A DNA stretch of 64,000 nt from Pegoplata infirma. Lineage: Eukaryota; Arthropoda; Insecta; Diptera; Anthomyiidae. Location: positions 134,714,694 through 134,778,693 of the forward strand of contig OY992540.1 of assembly GCA_963921195.1 (NCBI GenBank). Reading direction: 5' to 3'. This document shows positions 56,241-64,000 of this stretch, in pieces. Both the position numbers and the translations under genes were made by a program. The first letter of the stretch is position 1; each line of letters starts with the position of its first letter. The notes under the pieces are model-generated. The model worked only from the letters and a program-made list of their open reading frames with translations. It did no database searches and was not told where the DNA came from.

Positions 56241-58267
56241 CCACTCCAGTGTTACATCCATGAATTTAAAACGGTTTATGCAAAAGAAAGCTGTAGCTTA
56301 ATTAACGAGTTTTTACTCATTCTTCTCATTTGCATTACCTGACAATGAGTATAAATACTACACTCAGAGAAGAATGCTTCATAATATTTATGACATGGCT
56401 ACATAAATATTTTTGTCATAAAATTTCATTATATTTATGAAACGTTCATAAATATAATGAAGTTTTATAAAAAAAAGTCTATGAAATGCACTTCATAAAA
56501 TTTCATAATTTCATAAAAAAAAATCTAAACGTGTCATGATTTTTTATAACACAATTAAGAAATTGGAGCAAAACAACTAAAGCTTCTGAAGACGATTTTT
56601 AAAATTTTAATTCCTTATTTTAGTTCTTCTAATGAAAATACTCTTATCATAAATTTTATTTCTAAAAAAACATCATGCATTTGCTTTATTAATGAAACAT
56701 TTCATAAATACTGTTACCATTGTTAGTGTTTCATAAATATTATTAAATGTTTTTTAAATGCTATGAAACATTTTATAAAAATAATATTTTTTCGTTTTTG
56801 TTTTAGTTAGGCTTAAGGTCATACGAAATAAAACCAAAAAGTTTAATTTTTAATTTTATTATTTACTAGCTGTTTTGCACCCGGCGTTGCCCGGGTTGCA
56901 AAAAATATTATGTAATGAATGAGTTTTTTATTAGTCAATTTATCTACTTCTTCGTAGCTTTTCATTGGTGAATATAAACGTATTCATGAGGTTTGGTCGA
57001 TTTTTTTTCGATTTCGCTTAGCGTCAGGAACATGGTGTGTACGTTTTCCTCCGTCATGGGAACAAACCTAATATTAATGTATTTGTTTAATGGCTTTTAA
57101 AAGGAACCTATAGTTCCATCCTCGGTTAGCACTTTATGTAGTGAATGCATCAATAAAGACATAACTTTCACTGTAGTTCAAGTGGGTGTGGCATTTAACG
57201 CATTTAGTTCAATTTTGGTCTCATGTGACCCATAGTTCCCCTATTAGTTAGCACGTGAAGAAAATTGCAATTACATTTACTCAGCAGACATAACTCACGC
57301 TAAAGTACAAAGGGGCGTGTCATAATATGCCTTTTTATCAATCGCTGTTTAATATTGGCTATATCACTATTTGTGTTGGAAATTTCATTGAAATCGGCTC
57401 AACTGTTTTCAGGTTCTGATATAGCAAATAGTTCGCGTTCAGTTAGTTCTAACAGTAGTGTTTAAAGGAATTGGTTAAGTCGTTTTTGCATTATAGCAAA
57501 TAAGCCAGAAGTAGCGTTCTGTATATTACAAATTGACGTGTCATTTTACACCCATTTGTCTAATCGCGGGCTAATATGGCATATCGTTCAACAGGAAAAT
57601 ATATTTTTTTTTAAGTTAATACAAAGGGGTGCAGCATTTTAAGCTCCTTTTCCCGATCACCACGGTAAATACCATCTGTGGTGAAAATTTAATTAAAACT
57701 GGTTTCACCGTTAACGCGTGTGTACGGATCGGGCAGAAATAAATTTCAATGTATTGCAAAGGGACGTGGCAATTCACGCCTTTGTCTGGTCGTGTCTATA
57801 GTTTCCGCCTAAATAAGTACTAACTAACTGTGGTGAAAATTAAAATAACCGTTTAAAACGTGATTGCGGCAAGGCAGAATGAACTTCCAGTAGGCGTGGC
57901 AGTTGATACATGCTAAAGTGCCCGCCTCTGTTAGTACTATCTATTGAAAAAAGTTTGTTAAAATCGGTTTAGTCGTTTAAGCGTTATTAAGGAACAGTCA
58001 GAAACACTTTCAGTATAGTACAAAGGCGCGTGTCAACTTACGCCCCTTTGTCCGAACGCGCTCTATTTTAATCTATAGTTCCAGCCTCGGTAAGTACTTA
58101 CTATCTGTGGTAAAAATTTCATTCTAATCGGTTTAGCAGTTTATGCTTTATTACGGAACAGACAGAAATAGCGTTCAAATAAATAAAAAGGGGCGTGCTA
58201 TAAGGGTTCAAGTTGAAAAAATGCAGAAGAAAAATTGAATTTCTAAAAATTATAGACATTTCTGGTA

Positions 58268-58318
58268 TTTCCTTTACCGGTTTCAAACACCCCAGTTAGT
58301 GTCATCATCAGTAGGATT
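58268..58318 (-). ncRNA. Hammerhead-like ribozyme core
   Basis: On the minus strand: CTGATGA (58311-58305), stem II GACAC/GTGTT (one G-U pair) closing the 8-nt loop TAACTGGG, then GAAA, then a minimal self-complementary stem III ACC/GGT (58281-58276) and the GUA cleavage triplet ending at 58275. The strands flanking stem I (ATCCT and AAGGA) give about four pairs after an A-A mismatch. Very short stem III is typical of hammerheads in Penelope-like elements, which may act as dimers. Confidence 0.6.
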
Positions 58319-58801
58319 TTAAATGTCGGTTTGTCTTGTTAATGAAAACTGTTTTTTATATATGTTATTATTTATTTATTTTCTATTTTATTTTTTTTAA
58401 GCATGATTACGGAATATGCAGAAAAAACTTTCAGTATAGTAAAAAGGGGCGTGACATTATTTCTATTATAATTTCTAGTTTTCGGCTCGGTTAGTACTAT
58501 CTTTGGTAAAAACTCCATTAAAATCGGTTTAGCCGTTTATGCGTGATTTCGAAACAGAAAGAAATAACTTTCAATGTAATACAAAGGGGCGTGGCATTAT
58601 ACGCCCCTTTTCATCGATCGTCCTCTATTTTGGATTATTCTTTTCGCTTCGGTTAATACTATCTGGTGAAAATTTCATGATGAAAATCAGTTCAGCTGTT
58701 TAAGCGTAATTGCATAAAAAGCAGAATTAGCTTTCAGTGTAACAAAAAGGGGCGTGGTATTTTACGCCCCTTTTTTTGATCGCCCTCTATTGTGGCTCAT
58801 A

Positions 58802-59590
58802 CACTAAAAATAATAACTCTGTTAAATTACAGAAAAACTCTGCTAATTTAACAGAGTACACCATACTTTTCCAGCTAACAACATTTCTTGGTAATTTTAC
58901 TAAAAAACTCTGTAAAATGATTTTGACAGAAAAAAAAATGTTAATTTACAGAGTTTATAGTAAAATATTGGTTAAATATGAAAGCTTTTTTACAGAGAAA
59001 ACTCTGTAATTTTACCATAAAACTCTGTAAAATGATTTGGACAAAAAAAAACTGTTAATTTACAGAGTTTCTAGTAAAATATTGGTTAAATAAACCACCA
59101 TTTAGCAAGGAAAACTATGAAATTTACATATATTTGATGCAAAAAAAAAAATTACAAAAAAAACTCTGTAAATTTACAGAGTTTAGTTAAATGCATGTTA
59201 TTTTGTAAAATTTTTATAAGATTTCTGAAAAATAAATTTTGATAACTTTTTTTGTTACTTTTTCAACTTTTTCTCAAAAAAAAAATTACAGATAAAATTT
59301 TGATGTTTGGTAACAAAAACTACTCAAAACGGAAAACTTTTTTGCTTATAAAAAAAAACGAAGTATTTTGCTTAGATCTGTATTTTAGCAGAAAACTCTG
59401 TTAATTATCTGTAAAATTAAGATTACAAAGTAAAAAGTAATATAACAGAGGAAACTTTGTTTTTTTGTCACAACAAAATACAAAGTTTTTTCTTTAAATC
59501 TGTATTTTGACAGAAAACTCTGTCAGATATCTGTTGAATTGAGATTACAGTCATTTTACAGAGTATTTTACAGAGTTATTATTATGAGTG
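58802..59590. mobile_element. Family J MITE, copy 2, inside the 163-bp array
   Basis: TA-flanked, CACTAAAAATAATAACTCTG ... CAGAGTTATTATTATGAGTG, 789 bp, collinear with copy 1. Confidence 0.88.
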
Positions 59591-60218
59591 TAGTTTTCGC
59601 CTCGGTTAGTACTATCTGTGGTGAAAATTTCATGAAAATCGGTTCAGCCGATTTTCCGTTATTGACGGACAGACAGATATAGCTTTAGAATGGTACAAAG
59701 GGGCGTGGCATTTTACGCCCCTTTTTCCGATTGCTGTCGCTTATGACTTATAGTTCCCGCCTCGGTTAGTACTATCTGTGGTGAAAATTTCATGAAAATC
59801 GGTTCAGCCGTTTTTCCGTTATTGCCGGACAGGCAAATATAGCTTAAGCATGGTACAAAGGGGCGTGGCATTTTACGCCCCTTTGTCCGATCGCGGTCGC
59901 TTATGGCCATTAGTTCCCGCCTCGGTTAATAATATCTGTGGTGAAAATTTCATGAAAATCGTTTCAGCCGTTTTTCCGTTATTGTCATGCAGGCAGATAT
60001 AGCTTTAGCATGGTACAAAGGGGCGTGGCATTTTACGCCCCTTTGTCCGATCGCGGTCGCTTATGGCCTATAGTTCCCGCCTCGGTTAGTACTATCTGTG
60101 GTGAAAATTTCATGAAAATCGGTTAAGCCGTTCTGTACTTATTGCGGAACAGACAGACAGATAGAAAGACAGACAGACAGACAAACCAACAATCAGATTT
60201 ATAATATTAATAATAGGG

Positions 60219-60378
60219 ATTTTGTCTCCCAATATTTCGGTCTTCACTGTTTCAAGTGTTCTGACTTAACAGTGACTTGAAACAGTGAAGAAGCAAAAGA
60301 ATTTTAAGTCGCGTTATTTATTTAAAAATACCCTTGATAATGGTTGGAGAGTCTGACCGAAATATTGGGAGACAAAAT
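60219..60378. repeat. Nested hairpin at the right end of the Penelope-like element
   Basis: A perfect 24-bp inverted pair (60219-60242 and 60355-60378, containing CCCAATATTTCGGTC) encloses a second pair CTTCACTGTTTCAAGT / ACTTGAAACAGTGAAG. The segment TTGATAATGGT...ACCGAAA (60334-60361) looks like a decayed hammerhead core with two mismatches in the CTGATGA box. Confidence 0.7.
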
Positions 60379-60786
60379 AAAATTAAAAATTAAACTTTTT
60401 GGTTTTATTTCGTATGACCTTAAGCCTAACAAAAACAAAAACGTAACAACAACAGGTCAACTATAAACAACAATAATTAATAATATATTTTTTAAGTATT
60501 TCATTTTAATTATGGAACTATTTCATAGTACCAATAAAGTGGTACATCAGTACTATTAAATAGTTTCCTAATAAGATCAAATACTTACGAAAAAATAAAT
60601 TAAATCTATGAAATTTTTCATCGTTTTTATGATACATTTCATAATATGTATAAAGAGTTTCATAAACGTTTATGAAATTGTATTCATTATATTTATGAAA
60701 ACTTTCGTAAATATAATGAAAAATTTCATAAATATTGACCCTATGAATAATAATGAAACTGTTTCATTGTTTTTATGAAACTGTTT

Positions 60787-61220
60787 AATTGACAGTTTTC
60801 TAATTATAATTGACAGTTTTCTAATTAATTAATAGTACTAATTAATATTAGCATTACTTTACAGCCCGAAAGGCAATGCTAAAGTAATGACCATTGAAAT
60901 TGGGAGGTAACCACTTACTTATATCTTAGGTTTTCCATTAAAATGAAACAAACAGTATGATAAGCTTATCACATCGCCATGATTAATTTCGGTTTCGACT
61001 GATATTATTCAAAAAAAAAAATAACTGCACATTATATTTTTAAACAAAATAACAACATCAGCGCTTTTGAAAATAGTAGTATTTCACAGTAGATAAATTT
61101 GGTATCTAATATGTTTCTGTAAATTTATTTTTTTAATTCAACTTATCACAGTTAATCACTGCAAACATTCAACTAATCGGTTAACAATATTATCAGATTT
61201 TGTATTATTTACGTCAACAG
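60787..61220. other. Unique intronic stretch upstream of the last exons
   Basis: No repeats or frames recognised; contains the polypyrimidine-poor acceptor region of the exon at 61221. CAGCCCGAAAGGCAATGC at about 60863 is a GC-richer island without known meaning. Confidence 0.4.
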
Positions 61221-61312
61221 GAATGTTTAAGACTGAAAATCATAGAACGTTTACTGAAAGAAGGATCTAGTGCTGATGAGCCCATAAATATACCATTATC
61301 CGATTATTCCAG
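61221..61312 (+). CDS. NnaD: Cytosolic carboxypeptidase exon, post-catalytic helix
   Basis: Acceptor CAACAG at 61215-61220 and donor AG|GTAAGA at 61313. The phase-0 start reads ECLRLKIIERLLKEGSSADE and ends with PINIPLSDYS plus two bases of a split Ser codon. The split codon is completed by the next exon to give an uninterrupted S-D-Y-S-S-D-E-G run, which supports the junction strongly. Shared splice phase with the exon ending at 43639 supports the long isoform. The exon lies 17.6 kb downstream of the previous one. Confidence 0.88.
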
Positions 61313-61372
61313 GTAAGATTTAAATTTAACAATAAAAAAATTTAAAAATAAAAAAATTGTATTCAAAATTAG

Positions 61373-61508
61373 TGATGAAGGTAGCAGTTCAAGTTCCGAG
61401 AATGAGGGAAAAGGTTCCATTAAAGATTTTTCGGATTTAGAAGGACCTTGTTGTCATCCCTTACGAGCTCCACCCTGCTCGCCCGAATTAGATGTAGAAA
61501 TACGTAAA
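61373..61508 (+). CDS. NnaD: Cytosolic carboxypeptidase exon, acidic/serine-rich linker
   Basis: Short 60-bp intron upstream (61313-61372, acceptor TTAG) and donor AAA|GTAAGT at 61509. The first base completes a Ser codon; the encoded segment begins DEGSSSSSENEGKGSIKDFS, followed by a Cys/Pro-rich stretch ending in LDVEIRK. Low complexity, acidic and serine-rich, so probably an unstructured and phosphorylatable C-terminal extension. The exon is 136 bp and leaves phase 0. No conserved catalytic residue is expected here. Confidence 0.85.
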
Positions 61509-61591
61509 GTAAGTAATTGTGAAAACGAAAAAAGTATTTAAGGATTTTTTATTTAATTCCTTTTGTTTTCCCTTCCTGATTTTATATAAAG

Positions 61592-62065
61592 TTTCGTTAT
61601 AGTCGTATGCGAAAAGTTTTACAAGAATTAGATCGTCTTTATTTTCAACCATTATTTCATAAAAAATGTAATCTTATGAAATCCAAAAGATTAAATTTAA
61701 AAAATCGTAAACGCAAAAACAAGAAATCACGAAAATCAAAATACAATAAAACTGAAACCGCCCGAAATAGAAAATTGGAATTAGTAGAACATTTTCAAAC
61801 CTCAAGAAATACTAAAAATATTACAAATTCAAGAAAAATAAATTTACATTATGTGGCAAATTCTGAAACACAAAAAACTATTTTAGAAAATTCTCTAAAT
61901 TCTGATAAGGCCCAACTGAAACTTGTTAAAAAACGTTACAAAGGTGGTGACATAATGGAAACTAAGCCCCGCTTAAAAGTTTCACGAAAATTTCGCTTAT
62001 GGTTGGAGAAAAGCCAAATTATTATTAAACGCAACAAAATGGTAAATAAATTAAAAATGTGTTAA
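61592..62065 (+). CDS. NnaD: Cytosolic carboxypeptidase terminal exon (basic C-terminal tail)
   Basis: After an 83-bp intron (acceptor ATAAAG, 61586-61591) the frame continues in phase 0 as FRYSRMRKVLQELDRLYFQP and stays open for 157 codons to the TAA at 62063-62065. The tail is rich in Lys, Arg and Asn with no recognisable domain; such basic, poorly conserved tails are common in dipteran members of this family. It contains KSKRLNLKNRKRKNKKSRK-type patches that could act as nuclear or microtubule-binding signals, which is inference only. An AATAAA follows at 62173, just before a TIR element at 62212. Confidence 0.85.
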   Translation, partial: FRYSRMRKVLQELDRLYFQPLFHKKCNLMKSKRLNLKNRKRKNKKSRKSKYNKTETARNRKLELVEHFQTSRNTKNITNSRKINLHYVANSETQKTILENSLNSDKAQLKLVKKRYKGGDIMETKPRLKVSRKFRLWLEKSQIIIKRNKMVNKLKMC

Positions 62066-62172
62066 TATAAAATCTACACGAACACAAGTACCAGGGCTAT
62101 AGCAGGTTTTCTGAAATCCGTCCATAATAAGATCCGTTTATATCTAAATACTAGGGCTCCGATTTCCATGCC

Positions 62173-62178
62173 AATAAA
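62173..62178 (+). terminator. Candidate poly(A) signal of the long carboxypeptidase isoform
   Basis: AATAAA 108 bp past the stop codon at 62065 and 34 bp before a TA-flanked TIR element at 62212. The 3' UTR would therefore be short unless transcription continues into the transposon. Confidence 0.5.
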
Positions 62179-62211
62179 TGTTTTTTTTTTCGAAAGTCTA
62201 CACTAAAAATA

Positions 62212-63007
62212 CACTCAAAATAATAACTCTGTAAAATGACTGTAATCTCAATTCAACAGATATTTTATAGAGTTTTCTGTCAAAATACAGATTTAAAGAA
62301 AATACTTTGTATTTTGTTGTGACAAAAAAACAAAGTTTCCTCTGTTATATTACTTTTTACTTTGTAATCTAAATCTTTAATCTTTTACAGATAATTAACA
62401 GAGTTTTCTGCTAAAATACAGATCTAAGCGAAGTACCTCGTATTTTTTTATAACCAAAAAAGTTTTCTGTTTTGAGTAGTTTTTGTTACCAAACATCAAA
62501 ATTTTATCTGAATATTTTTTTTTTTAAGAAAAAGTTGAAAAAGTAGCAAAAAAAGTTATCAAAATTTTTTTTCAGAAATCTTATAAAAATTTTAAAAAAT
62601 AACATGCATTTAACTAAACTCTGTAAATTTACAGAGTTTTTTCTGTAATTTTTTCTTTTTGCATCAAATGTATTTTAAAAATATATGTAAATTTACATAG
62701 TTTTTTTTGCTAAATGGTGGTCTATTTAACCAAAATTTTACTATAAACTCTGTAAATTAACAGTTTTTTTTGTCCAAATCATTTTACAGAGTTTTATAGT
62801 AAAATTACAGAGTTTTCTCTGTAAAAAAGCTTTCATATTTAACCAATATTTTACTAAAAACTCTGTAAATTAACAGTTTTTTTCTGTCAAAATCATTTTA
62901 CAGAGTTTTTTAGTAAAATTAACAAGAAATGTTGTTAGCTGGAAAAGTATGGTGTACTCTGTTAAATTAGCAGAGTCTGTAATTTAACAGAGTTATTATT
63001 TTGAGTG
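62212..63007. mobile_element. Family J MITE, copy 3 (inverted orientation)
   Basis: TA-flanked, CACTCAAAATAATAACTCTG ... CAGAGTTATTATTTTGAGTG, 796 bp, reverse complement of copies 1 and 2. It lies 146 bp past the carboxypeptidase stop codon. Confidence 0.88.
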
Positions 63008-63011
63008 TAAA

Positions 63012-63535
63012 AATGATCACGCGTGAGTGTGACTGAATTCAATTTTACTCACGTGGTTGCGAGTGAGTGTGGGTGGAGAACAAAATTGCGTGAGTGAGTG
63101 TGCATGAGTAAGATTTTTGCTTGAGTGAGTGTGCGTGAGTCAATTTTTTTGCGTGAGTTTGCGTGATTTATTTTCTTTTTAAATTTCCGTTTGTACCAAA
63201 AAAACAACAAAAAAAATATAAAATTTAGCTTAACTTAAGATTTTGTTTTGAACAAAAACAAAAAAAGCTTTAAATTTTGCTGAAATTTTTTTAAAAATTT
63301 TTGAAATTTTAGTTTTTGATTTTTTTTTGTATAAATAAGAGTTTCGTGAATGTGAGTCAACGTGAGTGTGAGTGAAGCTTGCGTGAGTGCACGTGAGTGT
63401 GAGTTGTATTAAATTTACTCACGTGATTGTGAGTGAGTGTGAGTAGAAAAAATATGCTCGTAGTGAGTGTGCATGATTCAAAAATTCCTGTCGTGAGCGT
63501 GAGTGAGAGTCAAAAATCACTCAAGCGCCCATTTC
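63012..63535. repeat. GTGAGT-rich element, copy 2
   Basis: Collinear with 51985-52415 (GTGACTGAATTCAATTTTAC, AGAGTTTCGTGA, CAAGCGCCCATTTCTA), longer in the AT-rich middle and truncated on the left by the family J insertion. Confidence 0.65.
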
Positions 63536-64000
63536 TATTATACATATATACATATTTTTAGATATAATCAGATCTTATAATTAAAGCCTTAACCACAGAC
63601 TCGACATAAGTGACAGGTGTCAAAAAAGTAGTCTTGAACCATATGGTTAATTTTTTCAACATAATCTACGAATTAGGTTAAAAAGAGAAAACTAATACAA
63701 CGCGCCATAAGAAAAATAGATGCCCGATCGGTTTTTATCGTTTCACTCACTCCTAAGTCGTAGAAAGTGTTGCCAAGTTAGCTTAAAACTAGCTAAAAAC
63801 CGCTCTGTTTTCTCCTAAAATTGCTTAGAGTCTGTATATTGTCTGTGCCTTCAGAATTTTTCAAAATTTTCCTTTAATATAAATTTTTAGAATTTTTTAA
63901 AATTTTCCTTAATTTCAAACAAAATTCATTTTATTTCTTCCGCTTTACAATGAACGAAACATTTCTTTCGAATTCTTTTTTGTTTTGTATTTAGTCTTTT
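63536..64000. other. Downstream flank, nothing recognised
   Basis: AT-rich, non-repetitive within the window. No open frame or exon with both splice sites seen. Confidence 0.4.

Larger units (their letters stand above)
57090..60170 (+). repeat. 163-bp tandem array, best preserved at 59592-60170
   Basis: Units contain GGGGCGTGGCATTTTACGCC, CCTCGGTTAGTACTATCTG, TGGTGAAAATTTCATGAAAA and TCGGTTCAGCCG. The GGCATTTTACGCC core recurs at 59706, 59869 and 60032, exactly 163 bp apart. Leftward units (57100-58760) are progressively diverged, so the array seems to grow or homogenise at its right edge. Confidence 0.85.
56793..60443. mobile_element. 3.65-kb TIR element with tandem array and hammerhead-like core (Penelope-like?)
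   Basis: Imperfect inverted ends of about 70 bp (left 56793-56862, right 60380-60443) share TTAGGCTTAAGGTCATACGA and AAAACCAAAAAGTTTAAT. Just inside the left end is GCACCCGGCGTTGCCCGGG. The middle is a 163-bp tandem array that degrades to the left; one interruption (about 58210-58400) carries a hammerhead-like core, and a family J MITE is inserted at 58802. No reverse transcriptase frame. Penelope-like elements combine inverted terminal repeats with hammerhead motifs, hence the tentative label. Confidence 0.6.
56361..60786. mobile_element. Family F element split by the Penelope-like/array element
   Basis: Left end TA then CACTCAGAGAAGAATGCTTC, right part 60444-60786 made of TTCATAAATATAATGAAA words. 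The right terminal repeat is missing. Split by the element at 56793-60443. Confidence 0.55.

Overview
This window is eukaryotic nuclear DNA from an insect, most likely a brachyceran (probably calyptrate) fly. It is very AT-rich, full of nested transposons, and holds a BEL/Pao retrotransposon and dipteran-style repeats. It contains one recognisable host gene, split over at least six plus-strand exons. The gene is a cytosolic (M14D/CCP/AGBL, Nna1-like) zinc carboxypeptidase, the enzyme class that removes glutamates from tubulin. Only the C-terminal half is here: exons at 4817-4976, 5242-5400, 43571-43639 (or read through to a stop at 43798), 61221-61312, 61373-61508 and 61592-62065. Upstream exons with the first zinc-binding residues lie left of the window. 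Two giant introns (about 38.2 kb and 17.6 kb) make up nearly all the sequence. The third exon can splice in phase or run on to its own stop and poly(A) signal, so a short alternative C-terminus is likely.

Layout. 1-4.8 kb: upstream intron with TA-flanked terminal-inverted-repeat (TIR) elements, some carrying tRNA-like modules. 5.4-43.6 kb: first giant intron, with a palindromic 35-bp satellite near its 5' end and the same satellite in the opposite orientation near its 3' end. Between them lie snapback elements, hAT elements with 8-bp target duplications, and a complete-looking BEL/Pao element (20451-30435) whose two 276-bp LTRs look identical. There is also a short LINE (32292-33784) that begins with an HDV-like ribozyme fold and encodes a 2A-type motif. 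43.6-61.2 kb: second giant intron, with a nest of elements inside elements (44607-48296), palindromic minisatellites, and a 3.65-kb TIR element (56793-60443) with a 163-bp tandem array and a hammerhead-like ribozyme core. 61.2-62.1 kb: the last three exons. 62.2-64 kb: more TIR elements and GTGAGT-type repeats.

The most notable items are (1) the LINE with ribozyme plus 2A and its reverse transcriptase deleted; (2) the recent BEL/Pao copy whose integrase region is replaced by a second Gag-type zinc-knuckle block; (3) a hammerhead-like core in a Penelope-like context; (4) inverted satellite arrays at the two ends of one giant intron; (5) tRNA-like modules repeatedly embedded in TIR elements. 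Boundaries were read by eye from TIRs and target-site duplications (TSDs), so many are approximate, and family names are inferences from motifs and TSD length.
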